A DNA stretch of 64,000 nucleotides from Fragilaria crotonensis (taxonomy: Eukaryota; Bacillariophyta; Fragilariophyceae; Fragilariales; Fragilariaceae): contig JAKSYS010000151.1 of assembly GCA_022925895.1 (NCBI GenBank), positions 40,833 to 104,832 of the forward strand, read 5' to 3'. The notes under the pieces are model-generated. The model saw nothing but the letters and a program-made list of their open reading frames with translations. It did not search any database and was not told the origin of the DNA. Every line of letters starts with the position of its first letter. Position 1 is the stretch's first letter. A program made the translations under genes and the position numbers. This document shows, piece after piece, positions 11,571 to 21,724 of this stretch.

Positions 11571-12700
11571 ATAAATTGCTATGTGGCGGGTGCCGTGTCC
11601 ATCTGCACACTCGGGAGAAACGAGAAAGTCTAGAGCGCTGGAACATGAAAGTGGAATATGGTATTGTGGTTGAGTAGTGGATGAAGTCTACACCGATGAC
11701 TATTGAAGGTGACATATATGTTCCGAATTCTGGATGATGCTACGGCCGATTATTATTCATTCTGCGGCTTCCTGGTTCTATAAACTACACACCTATTAGA
11801 AGAATCCTTTATTGGCTTGTCAAGGTGATTCTACATTGATCTGAAGTTCAGCACGAGTGCATGAAACGTTGGTGACGAGGTGAAGATGTAGTGTGCGTAC
11901 CGTGTGGTCTGTGATCATGTGAGATATTCCTATTTTGTACTGGTGCCGCAGACTGAATTTGTTATAGACAAAAAATATATCATACCAGACCGACGAAGGG
12001 CTACCCAAAGCACTTTTTTTCTGCATCCAGCCATAGAGAAAAGGAATCACCGCATTTTGCTGGAACCTGGCACTTCCCGAGATGGACATCTGCCTTTAGA
12101 AATCACCTTGACGTGTACTCAGAATACCCAGTACCCTGGTACTTCACAGGGTTTGTTGGATGTATGTCATACGTATGTGAAAATGCCATGCTGGAGTTCC
12201 GGAGTGAAGGACCAGGTACCTGGTATTCGGAGTACATGTACCACAGATACCTGTCATACTAAACTGGTGGAGGTTGAGAACTTAGGTGTCCTTCTTTGGT
12301 TACCAGGTAGTACCTGGTAGCCCCAGGTACTGGGGCATGGGACACTAAGCACGATACCAAGTTTGTTCTGGGTGTCTTTCATTGAAGGCAGAGGAAGCTC
12401 AATCAGTACCTCGTTATATACAGCGAGTACTAGGAGAACAGAAATAAATTGAAATCGGAGCAGTGGCATGTGGCATGGTGCATGTGTCCTATGAATATTG
12501 CATGCACACTGATTCAGTCAGTTCCAGAGCTAGCAACAACTTTCCTTGCAGGCGTTGAATTGTGTGGAAAATTCAAGTGGCAAGGACATCTGGTCAATTC
12601 CAACTGTACTGTCACTAAAAAACTGCAACCAGGAAACCTGGTCAATAATACTAAAAATTGAGTAAGGTGGCAAAGCTTGCGACGACGAAGCATTTTGAAC
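11571..12700. other. Intergenic, no gene seen
   Basis: Only short shadow frames. Palindromic CCAGGTACCTGG-type words occur at 12214-12230 and 12300-12335. Confidence 0.45.
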
Positions 12701-12712
12701 CAGGGAAGCGCA

Positions 12713-12902
12713 ACAATATATTGTATGTACAATATATTGCAATATATTGTTACCAATATATTGTATTGGTTCGTCTGACAATAGCAATATATTGTATTGG
12801 CGTTTCCAACAATACCAATATATTGTATTGGTAGGTCCAACAATAACAATATATTGTATTGGTAGGCCTAACAATAACAATATATTGTACAATATATTGT
12901 AT
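12713..12902. repeat. Tandem array of 31-bp repeat, array 1
   Basis: Units of exactly 31 bp begin with the palindrome CAATATATTG, continue TATTGG, then a variable stretch of nine bases, then CAATAA or a close variant. About four full units plus partial ones at both ends. The unit length is not a multiple of three, so frames stay open on both strands only because the unit lacks stops in several phases; these frames are not genes. Confidence 0.9.
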
Positions 12903-12990
12903 ATGTACAGTAAGACAGTAGTAGTATGATCTACTACTGCTGAGCAGCGTACCAGCGTGCCGTACGTAGTATGAAGTACTGCGAGTATGA

Positions 12991-13200
12991 ACAATATATT
13001 GCAATATATTGCAATATATTGTTATCAATATATTGTATTGGTCTGTCGGACAATAACAATATATTGTATTGGACTGTCTGACAATAACAATATATTGTAT
13101 TGGTCTGTCGGACAATAACAATATATTGTATTGGTTGGTCCAACAATAACAATATATTGTATTGTAAAATCAAAAACCAACAATACAATAACAATATTAT
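12991..13200. repeat. Tandem array of 31-bp repeat, array 2
   Basis: Same 31-bp unit and same orientation as the array 90 bp to the left, again about four to five units with different nine-base cores. It opens with three back-to-back CAATATATTG palindromes. The two arrays are separated by a GTAC-rich spacer. Confidence 0.9.
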
Positions 13201-14157
13201 TGTGCGCATCCCTGTTTTGAACATAGTGTAGTTCCTAGAATTCCGATCACCTGTCACCAAACTCTGCCGGATGAACTCAGACAACTTATGAGGGCCCAAC
13301 CGGCAGTGCCTGGAATTCTTAGCACCACCAGGTGTTTAGAGTACTACGGTTGCGAGCTCTCGGTCACTTATCCCAAGATCATCGCCTTTATCTGGAAACT
13401 ATCATGAGGTCTCCATTTTGTTCATAAAACCGTAACTCTCATCTCTCGACTCTAGTAGTAGTCGTAGTACAAATGAGAGGAAACAGAAAGATATTCAGAA
13501 GCACGTGTATTGTACCAGGTATAGTACCAGGTACTACATACTAGGTACAGAAGCACACCGATCGACGTGTTTTCGATAAATGCGTGATGTTCTACTGTGC
13601 GTAACTATTTGAACAGCTGTTTTCTGAGGTTCCCAGCATATGCAGAACCATGGTCAGACCTTTTCGTTAAATGCATACTACTACGAAGCACATAGTTGTA
13701 CGGTACTCTGAGGCCTGTATGCGCTTCGTTTTCCTCGGGGAGTCCGAAAGCGACGATGCAGGAGAGAAGTGGTTTTCCTATTTGGAGCAACGACACTCAT
13801 GGGAAGCCCGGACGGTCGCGTCTTAATTTTGATTGGCTGGTATTTCGTAGCGACGTGCGTACTCCAGGACTCGACAAGTTGAAACGGATGCGAAAACTCT
13901 TAAAAAATTTCAATGAGTAAACCAGCTCCACACTCATTGAATTTTATTTATCTACATACATAGATATTATTATCTTTGGAATTTCCGAAACACCCTCGAT
14001 AGCAATCACATGCATGCGTGTTGGATTGAGCATCGACCTTCGACAACACTTAACTTAAATCCACACAACAGTAATACTCAACAACCGAAAACGGCTGCAC
14101 TCTTGGACCACAGTAGAAGAAGGCCTCGTTGAGCAAGACGACAAGCAAATCTGAAGG
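13201..14157. other. Intergenic, upstream of bHLH gene
   Basis: Short frames on both strands with no recognisable product. The last 200 bp are the likely 5' flank of the bHLH gene. Confidence 0.45.
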
Positions 14158-15335
14158 ATGAACAATGAAAACCAGGATAAAGACGAAATGTTGGACGAGA
14201 GCTCTGACAATCTTTCAGCGGACGAGTCGACCAGACAGTCTATGGACAATCTAAATCAGTCAAAGACCAGCCTAAATAGTGATGCGTCTCAAGGACCCAC
14301 AGTGGGGGCTTCCATCGCAAATCTTGCCGCCCGCTTCCCTCACCGGACGGACAACACGACAGATGGTAGCGGTGATGAGCCGGACTCGTTTCACATCGCC
14401 GAAGAACGAAGCAGTACGAGGAAACGGCCGCTACTAGAAGACGAGAGCGAACTTCTTCCCATGCCACCGCCACCCAAGAAATCTGCTGCGACATCCGCGG
14501 AACACAAAAGAAACCGGGAGAAGCAAAGGCGGAGTGAGCTCAACGAAACGTTGGACGATCTTTCGGAGCTCGTGTTTCAGATCGACCCGGCGCTTCGTTC
14601 CGGTCGAGCAGAGGAAGTCGCTATTGAAGACCAGCGCATGATGTCGCCTGGGAGGAAAACACCATCACAAATCGAACGGAGCTCATCCAGTGCACAGTAA
14701 GGCTTCAAGCGAATTCATGCGCAGAATCAACAGAAGGATAAGATAATCGCAGATCTGGGTGGAGCACAACAGCAGCTTTCGTCACACGAGCAAAGGAAGG
14801 AGATGCGAACCCATCCCCGCGCTCTGACGATTCCAAACGCCGCGAATGTGACCGTTTCGCTGCAGGACCTTCGCCTGGAGATTTTGTCGGACGCATTGAT
14901 CCATCGGCTTCAATACTTGTTGGACCGCAGGCAGCGTACCAACAAAGGATGGTGGGACAGATGGGGTCGAGAAACCCGCCTACGGATGGGCATATACATT
15001 TCGGAGGCGGCCCAGCGGCCCTGCCAGGGCTTTTATTTCCAGGGGCTTTTCAAGGGTTACTTTCCGGGACCAGTGGGTCTGCATTCCAGGGAGCGCCGAG
15101 CCATCTGTTGTTTGGAGCAGCTGGCCAGCAGCAGCAGTCGCAACAACAAGGGCACACGAATCAATTCGCCCTGCCCGTCTCAAGCTCAACCGGGACACCC
15201 GTTGACTTCCGACCATTCCAGACAACGTCGGCTGCTCTCGGTCATTTTCCTGCTCCTGTCCGAACTCGGAAACGAGGGCAGAATGATGGCAAAGAAGGTA
15301 AAGATAATTCACGGAGTGATCAAGCAGGCAGGTAG
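14158..15335 (+). pseudogene. bHLH transcription factor gene with three or more frameshifts
   Basis: The start is the ATG at 14158. An acidic Ser/Asp-rich N-terminus of about 115 residues is followed by the basic region and first helix (E-H-K-R-N-R-E-K-Q-R-R-S-E-L-N-E-T-L-D), with the E-R-x-R-R-type DNA-contact pattern. The loop ends at about 14650. The second helix, T-I-T-N-R-T-E-L-I-Q-C-T-V-R-L, is in another frame (14658-14705) and the following coiled-coil segment K-R-I-H-A-Q-N-Q-Q-K-D-K in a third (from 14707). The Gly/Gln-rich tail is in a further frame, entered near 14795 and ending at 15335. Each break can be explained by a small indel, the first next to a GGG run. The whole domain is otherwise intact and resembles the second bHLH gene at 37.4-38.5 kb, so this is either a young pseudogene or a functional gene with sequence errors. 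Confidence 0.72.
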
Positions 15336-16340
15336 AGTCAACTCGCATCCCGAGTCTCGAGGTTGTCATCCTGTATACCCGACAGCTTTCGACCCTTCCA
15401 CCACTTTACGATGCGCACTGGTCGTGCAGTACGCAAGGTTGTCCCGGCGGTCGCCTGTTTGTTTATGGGGTACTACTAACTACGGGGCTCGCGTTTCACT
15501 TGCAAGTCTACTACTACTATAGCAAAAAGTTTGAGATTATTGGAAGATGACTGATACGGTCGAAATCATTTGGCGAATCCTCCAGCAGCGAAATAACAGG
15601 GCAATGCGGCTTTCTTCGGAGGATACCAAGACATCTTGGCGCCTGGCGCAGGGGCTGCACAAGAGTCGTCTCCTTTCCAATTGACGCGTCCGGAATAGAT
15701 AATTGTTGCTCCCCTTGGCGAGGGTTGCCATCATAACGCATCTCCACGAACCATCACTGTCCGACCGTCCTTGATGATTACTTGGCTGCACTTCGGGTTC
15801 AAGCCAAAGTGATGACATTACTCTGAAAATCATCTCTCGAGTTCCAATGGCTGCTACTATTAGTACTGCTCAAACAGTATGCGTCGTTGACACTTTCACG
15901 GCGAGAAAACTATTGTGTATGTATAATTCCGTGGCGCTAACGGGAGATAAGGTTAGGATAGGCACTTACTAAAGAGGAAGGAGGATAAGGAGATGAGAGA
16001 ATCCTAAGATTTGTGGGATGAGTCTAACGACCATCCCGTTTTCTCCTCTACTCCATCACCAAGCGCTACAAACACACAAAAACGGCTAGTACCAGTACTG
16101 TGACGTACAGTGCCAGTACGTCGCCAACCATCGCAGCGATCGCACCACAACCGGTATGCATACCTGGTATCATAGAATTGTTCATGTACTGTGTACTGGT
16201 ACAGAGGCCGTGTTGATCCGTGTGATGGTGCATAAAAACAGCCCCAGCCACGAAAATTACTTCCAGTCGAGCGTAAATCCAGTTACGCTGCCAGCCCTGC
16301 TGGATCTGAATACATGCCAAGCGAGTAGGAGGCTGTCGGA
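15336..16340. other. Intergenic, no gene seen
   Basis: Short frames only, with AGTACTG- and GTAC-rich words near 16090-16200. Nothing coding was recognised. Confidence 0.45.
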
Positions 16341-16343
16341 TCA

Positions 16344-16920
16344 ATGGCACATCAAGCTGACATCACGACCGGTGAAAGTGGAATGATAGCTGGATTTAAG
16401 AGGAAGGTTCGTGGTCCAGTTGTAACGAAGCAAAGAGGTTTTGGCGAGACGATGGCTGGGGAATCGGGTATCGGTCTTGATACAGCCCATGGCACGCTTG
16501 CAGCAATGATGCAGTTTTGTGTAAGGAGAATCTTGCATCTACAAGGCAACTGTATGTGTGTTCCCCTAAGTTAAGTATATGCAGCAGCCAGTTATATCAT
16601 AGTACTGATGCTACCACCAAGGTGCTCAGAGGCAACAAGAGTGCCAGGTGTTAACCACCAACAGGGTAGAGCAGTACAACCTCTTCTACCCATTGAAGAA
16701 AGAGGCACTGGCATCAGAAGCATTGAACAAGGTCATGCGGATGGTGGGAGTCCCCAAGGAACTCATCTCAAACAACGCCGCGCATGCGGAAATTCATGGG
16801 AGATTCGGAGTGGTGGCAAAGAAGTATCGGATCGTGCAATGCTTGACAAAGCCTTATAGTGGACAGAGGAGCATCCTAATAGCAATGCATAGTGCATGGT
16901 TGCCATACAGGCTTTGAAAT
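16344..16920 (+). pseudogene. Copia-type (CoDi-like) integrase relic
   Basis: Plus-strand text in changing frames: E-S-G-I-G-L-D-T-A-H-G-T-L-A-A near 16460, then Y-P-L-K-K-E-A-L-A-S-E-A-L from 16690, G-V-P-K-E-L-I-S-N-N-A-A near 16750 and Q-C-L-T-K-P-Y-S-G near 16840. This matches the integrase core of copia-like polyproteins of the diatom type, where the last block normally reads L-T-x-P-Y-S-x-W-Q-N. The second catalytic Asp position reads Asn. The relic is cut at about 16920, where a minus-strand non-LTR relic begins; its RNase H part reappears at 18.8-19.3 kb. Confidence 0.68.
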
Positions 16921-18530
16921 TTTTTGAGGAGTGGCTGGGTTGCAATTGCAGAGTATTGTCGAGGTGACAGGGAAATTTGTCACTGTTGAATTGAATAGGT
17001 TGCCCTGGGCATAGTAGGTTCTGATCTATGCAGGGGACAAGGGAAGGTCGGCTAGGATGATAGTCTTTCAGGATAGTGGTAGGCATTGTTTTCATGCTGT
17101 TTGCATCCTTACATGACTGACACATGGGTCAGAGTTTGAGATTCTCATCCTTGACAGTGGAATGTTGATACTGTCAATTGCCCAGTGGGAGGTTGTGGAT
17201 AAAGTTTATGGCCAGTCAACTTGAGAGTCAAGATTCCGAGTTGAGTGCAGAGCGAGGTCCAAGTTTAGACAAATTTCCAAGCTTTTGATGGAAGGGCATA
17301 GGAGGATGATGTGCAGCATTGCAGCAGCATACATTGTCTGATTAAAGGTTTTGATGTCTCTAATTATTAATCTGAGAGATCTCAGTCTAATGGCATATCC
17401 GTCTGCTTTTGTTTTGAGAAGTCTGAGTTGTTCTGAGAAGTTGCCACCACCTTGCGCGAGATAGTTGCCAATGATTCTGCTTGCAAGCTGAGAGGGAGGC
17501 ATTTGATGATGGAGGGAGCAGTTGTTCCTCCTTGTTACCAGATTGAGGGTTGGGTCCTCAGTGTCTATCAGTCAGAGACTCAGCCTTTGTTCTTTCTTAC
17601 AACAAGCCCAGTACATTATGTACCATGAACATAGTATGGATGGATTGCTTGAGTTCTGACCATTATCTTTTCCCACATCTGAGGGATATGATTCAATTTG
17701 GCCAACATTGTTTTCAGAGTTATCATTCCAGGGCCAAAAGACCCACGGGATGTATAGTCAACAAAATGCATCAATAGGCCAATCATGTTGCTGTGGTGAG
17801 TCAGGGACCGGAAGGTCATGCGCTTGGGTATGAGTCTGCCCAGCGTGTTCATTAGCACCACTACAAGAGTTAGCCACACGGCAGGGGATGCATCACTTCC
17901 TTGGCCTGAACGGGAAAAGGGCTCTAAGGTTATGGCATGAAAGTTGCCTTCAGAAATGCCATGAACACTTTTTTGTTTGTATGTAATGAGGGTGAGGCAC
18001 TCTGTATGGGTTTGATCTGCTGTTTCTGGTGTACCTCGTAATTTGCGCGCTGCCAACATTCCGAGGGTCACAGTTATCCAATCATATCATGCTCTTGCTT
18101 CATTGTCAAACCGTGCCAAGTTGTGCTTGGGGATGCTACAAATGTCTGTCATCAGTTGCATCAGCATTAGTATTGGATCAGTTGCTTTCCGTTGCGGAGT
18201 TGAGCCATGCTGTTGTCCATCATTGAGAAGTTTAACCCATGTCAGCTTCAGAAAACGATTGAAGTCAGCTTCAAATAAATAAATGATTCGCAGACTTGTT
18301 GTTTTTGGTTGGCCTGGATCTTTTCAATAGGATACAAACCGCGTTGCACTTCGCTCTGTGACATGCCGAAATGGTGGCAAGCAAGTGAGGAGGAGACTTT
18401 TTTGATAATAGCTTTGTATTGTTGTAGAGGTGGTATCTTTCCATATATAAATCCACAGCGGACATCATCCTCATTTATGTCTGTCAAGAATGCTAAGAGT
18501 GTCCGGTTTTGTGAATGACGTCAAAAAAAT
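16921..18530 (-). pseudogene. Non-LTR retrotransposon reverse transcriptase relic
   Basis: Minus-strand text in several frames with stops. Near 18100: F-D-N-E-A-S-H-D-R-I-I-G, corresponding to the RT motif A region with its Asp. From 18071: L-G-M-L-A-A-R-K. Near 17900: G-Q-G-S-D-A-S-P-A-V-W, the motif B region. Near 17770: H-F-V-D-Y-T-S, where the catalytic F-V-D-D pair has become D-Y. Then the thumb region L-K-T-K-A-D-G-Y-A-I-R-L near 17420 and T-M-Y-A-A-A-M near 17330. This order fits the LINE-like elements known from stramenopiles. It sits between the integrase and RNase H remnants of a copia relic on the other strand, as expected from insertion into that element. Dead by stops and the lost Asp. 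Confidence 0.62.
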
Positions 18531-18599
18531 CTCTTTAGTGTGGTGTCATCATGTGTAGGAGCTGAACACCTAGCTAGTACCCTGGAGCTTGAGTAAGTA

Positions 18600-19260
18600 A
18601 GTTCTATATTGATGGTGCCCGGGAACCCGAGAAACCTTGATGGCCAATGTCTTCTGAAATATATACCAAACAAGCAGTGTCAGAAGTCAATCGCTGTCTT
18701 CCAACGCAAATAATGATGCGTCTGTCCCAGGGCTTCCGCTCAGAGCACAATCAGTTGCGAGAACTCGATTCAAAGCAAGGGCAATATCATCCATACTATA
18801 TGAGTATCAAGATGAGTTTTGCAAAGTAGGTATAGTTTTTGATATCTATTGCCACCAAGGGAAAGGCGCTTCCAACAGATATTCCACTTGTTTGCATACC
18901 TTAAGCATCATTAGAGGTCGTGCATAGTTTTCAATGACACGGAACCAATCAATGATCCGAATGCCTTTAAGATGTGTGATAGGTTGGAGCAGTTATACCC
19001 ACAAGCAGAGGAGCACTTGCCACTCATGATTCTGCAGGAGCAAGGACACCACCAGGTGACAACATCTTGCTTTGTTGATGCCAATCACTCTGGTTGCAAC
19101 ACAGGTGTCTTCGTGCTCATTAACAAAGTTCCCATCCTTTAGTAGTATTCAATGGCAACAACCATGCAGGAAAGTATCCTCTGATCACTCTGCAAGGTAG
19201 AGGATACATGGATGAATTTTCAACAGTGCCTTGCCAAATTGGAACATAGTTTGCGTTATA
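18600..19260 (+). pseudogene. Copia-type RT/RNase H relic (second half of the interrupted element)
   Basis: Plus strand: Q-I-F-H-L-F-A-Y-L-K-H-H near 18870, V-F-N-D-T-E-P-I-N-D-P-N-A near 18930, then C-F-V-D-A-N-H-S-G-C-N-T near 19070 and V-F-V-L-I-N-K-V-P-I near 19110, followed by a stop within the usual W-Y-S motif. D-A-N-H is the first catalytic block of copia RNase H. Frames shift and stops are present. Together with 16344-16920 this gives integrase and RNase H of one plus-strand element with the RT body replaced by the minus-strand LINE relic. Confidence 0.62.
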
Positions 19261-19269
19261 CTCTTGTTG

Positions 19270-19970
19270 GTTGAGAATTTCATTGGTGATTGAATGCTGT
19301 CAATAATGTGTAGAACCACATTAATTTAAAACAGGCCACAATCAATGAGATTACCTTGAGTTGGACATGGGCAGTGCTTGACCTCAGTTTGGGGGCAACC
19401 TATCTTAAACTTAACATCACAGATAAAGTAAAGCAGCAAAATTAGTGAAATTCATTAAAAATACACAAACATGACTTGCCACCCATCGTCTCCTTGTCGT
19501 AGCTAGGTGTACTGCAATAATCCGTCAAGTCATAGTTCTCGATAAGCTTGTAGAACTCACCACCATGCATGTTCCAGTCAACTCAATCACAATGACAAGA
19601 AAGAAATGTGACTTATGAACCATTGGCACAACAAGCTTCCAACCCCTGGCAAGGGTGGTGCGTTGTAGCTCTTCAGGCTTGCTCGAATGATTTCAAGGCT
19701 CTTCTGTGATGTTGATTTGAGTTGCAGAATTTCCTTCTCAATGAAGAAAGTTGTAGCTAATCCAGCACCAATGTTCAATGGTGGTATGGAAATCTCTTCA
19801 TCCTGAGAGACAAGCAAAGGTGGTATGGGAGATGGAGCTCCTCTTTGGATCAAGAAGTCCAACAGGTTCGTACTCAGATAACATTCTTGTGCAGCGCCTG
19901 CACATCTTCTGCATGGGCCAAGAGAGCAAAGTGAACCTTGGTGGGTCTCCAGGAAAAAAGGGTTTCTCAA
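19270..19970 (-). pseudogene. Ulp1-like protease relic of a second MULE
   Basis: On the minus strand the text Y-L-S-T-N-L-L-D-F-L-I-Q-R-G-A-P-S-P-I near 19880 aligns by eye with M-L-N-S-C-L-L-D-C-L-L-Q-R-S-A-P-P-P-I of the protease in the near-complete MULE at 25.3-26.2 kb. Next come the catalytic His block K-S-H-F-F-L-V-I-V near 19600 and, after a frame shift, Y-K-L-I-E-N-Y-D near 19540. Past a non-coding stretch the Cys block reads N-L-I-D-C-G-L-F near 19350, with a stop directly after it, then V-V-L-H-I-I-D. So this is a degraded homologue of the same Ulp1/C48 protease family. No transposase part was seen next to it. Confidence 0.62.
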
Positions 19971-20269
19971 CAGCTTTTATAGTAGGGATTTTTTGTTACT
20001 AGCAGGTCATTCCCAAGAAATCTGAAGGCATTTGACAATGTGACCAAAATGTACCGGTGAGCACATGCAATGACCACATAGTTCTACTTCCTCACACCAT
20101 CATCCCATCACTTGTCAATAGCATAATACAGCTTATTTCATCAGTTGGGAACAAACAATACAGCTAAGCAATGCATGAGATCCTTGACTTTGAAATTATG
20201 TAAATGTGGTGGCATGGTACATTGTGCTGGGCTATGATAATGTGCATGGAGTTGAAATTGACACTTTCC

Positions 20270-20350
20270 AAACAGGTGTTATTGCGAATTGTAACAGATA
20301 TTATTACAATAGAAGGTGTTATTGAAAATTTTGAAATAGAAAATAGGTGG
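20270..20350. repeat. MULE-terminus-like GGTGTTATTG repeats
   Basis: AGGTGTTATTG at 20274, AAGGTGTTATTGAAAAT at 20313 and AGGTGGCATTGATG at 20345 copy the spaced motif seen in the terminal repeats of the near-complete MULE. They are probably the decayed terminus of the element that carried the adjacent Ulp1 relic. Confidence 0.5.
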
Positions 20351-20700
20351 CATTGATGTATTAAAGTTAGCATGCTATTATTGTTATTTGGGGGAGGGTA
20401 TTTTCATGTACTGAAACGGTGTGTTCTATTTTTGCATAGTTAAACATTAATAACAGGAGGTTCCGAATTTCGGCTCTTTATGTGTTCTCATACCTTTCAC
20501 GCAGATTATCTACCAGAAATATGTTCACGATCACCTAAATAATTCCACGCTTCAAAATGATAGAATGTCTTCTGTTGAATCACAATAATAAAAACCATGT
20601 TTAAGTTTTGGAACTTTGTTAACATCGTTTGTTATGACAAGCATGACATCGATTCAATGTCTTTGAACCCTAGTACTATGTAGGGATATTTGGAAAGACG

Positions 20701-20770
20701 TTGGCTCTGAGCCAGAGGCTCTGAGTCATTGGCCTTGAGTCATTGGTCTTGAGCCACTGGCTCAAGAGCC
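20701..20770. repeat. GGCTCTGAGCC-type palindromic minisatellite, copy 1
   Basis: About five degenerate units of 14-15 bp built on GGCTC(N)GAGCC. Each unit is nearly self-complementary. Confidence 0.8.
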
Positions 20771-20998
20771 AGTTTACTTCGTCGAACTAGTCGAGGAACG
20801 TGTTTTCCTTAAATGAGAGCTCGCCAAACGGGAGAACGAAAGAAATGACAGGTCATCTATGGTTGCTATATAGCATTTTCTGTAAGCATCGGCGAAACAA
20901 TATTCAAGTATGAAGAGAATACATTAAGCTTAATGACAAGCTCTATGACACACAAAAAGTGTGTTCTTGAGTTTGACTTCAGGGCTGTTGTTCAGCCG

Positions 20999-21077
20999 TT
21001 GGCTCTGAGCGTTGGCTCTTGAGCTAGCGGCTCTTGAGCCAATGGCTCTTGAGCCAGCGGCTCTTGAGACAACGGCT
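20999..21077. repeat. GGCTCTTGAGCC-type palindromic minisatellite, copy 2
   Basis: Five or so 15-bp units (GGCTCTTGAGCCAAT and variants). The same family occurs 230 bp to the left. It gives an apparent Ala-Leu-Glu-Pro repeat peptide, but there is no ATG start and I do not call it a gene. Confidence 0.8.
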
Positions 21078-21724
21078 GCCGACACTTCAAATGTCTTATA
21101 TCCTTACGTAGGATTTCATAAGACGTCGATTCCATTGTCGCAAAGTCTAAGCTCAAGTTCTTTACTTAAAGCTCAAAATTTGTCACGTCATGCAATTAAT
21201 GTACCTAATGATCCGGACATTTGAAGGGGTGATGGAACGTGGAATATTTGTCCGGCGTGATGAACGAAGTTGTAGAATTAGTACTGTATACGTAGCCACT
21301 ATACACTTAAAGGTAAAAGAGCCGAAATTCCGGAACCTCCAGTTGCTTGCACTGGAGTGCGCAATAGCATTTCCCCTACTAGTTGGTTTTTCCGCGTCGA
21401 AAACGATCATACTACCAACGTATTCGAGGACACCGAGTTTACTTGTAACTTGTATGTAGTGCAGTGGCCATGTCCTATAATGCACAATACACAATACACC
21501 CTATACCCTATACCCTATACCCAATACGTGTACCGTATGTATGCATACATCATACTGTACATACATCCATTCATCGCCACATCCTGTGTCATATGCGTAC
21601 TGTATATTGTATATGTGTTGTGAACTCCGAATCGTACTCGAATCTTCTCACAAGTTTGAGATTCGATGTGAGGCGTTTCATCTTTCATCACCTGAGCGAG
21701 ACTCCCACAAGAACGAGCCGAAGG
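21078..21724. other. Intergenic, upstream of transporter gene
   Basis: Contains a telomere-like run of CCCTATA units at 21499-21522 and is the likely promoter region of the transporter. An upstream open extension of the transporter frame to 21464 lacks an ATG at its head and is read here as non-coding. Confidence 0.45.

Noticed and set aside
12713-13200. CRISPR array
   Set aside because: Repeat and variable core resemble repeat-spacer at first sight, but the core is only nine bases, there are no cas genes and the context is eukaryotic.
12530-13299. Overlapping frames of 111-154 codons rich in Tyr, Ile, Asn and Thr on the minus strand
   Set aside because: They come from the stop-poor 31-bp repeat read in different phases; no start context, no domain.
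14614-14651. 38-bp GT-AG intron in the bHLH gene that would restore the frame
   Set aside because: Far shorter than the 70-196 bp introns here, and it would remove loop residues; a one-base loss in the G run explains the shift more simply.
21012-21224. Frame with Ala-Leu-Glu-Pro repeats
   Set aside because: Starts with TTG inside the palindromic minisatellite; the peptide repeat only mirrors the 15-bp DNA unit.
21464-21724. N-terminal extension of the transporter
   Set aside because: The added 87 codons lack an ATG at the head and include the CCCTATA run; the ATG at 21725 is the better start.
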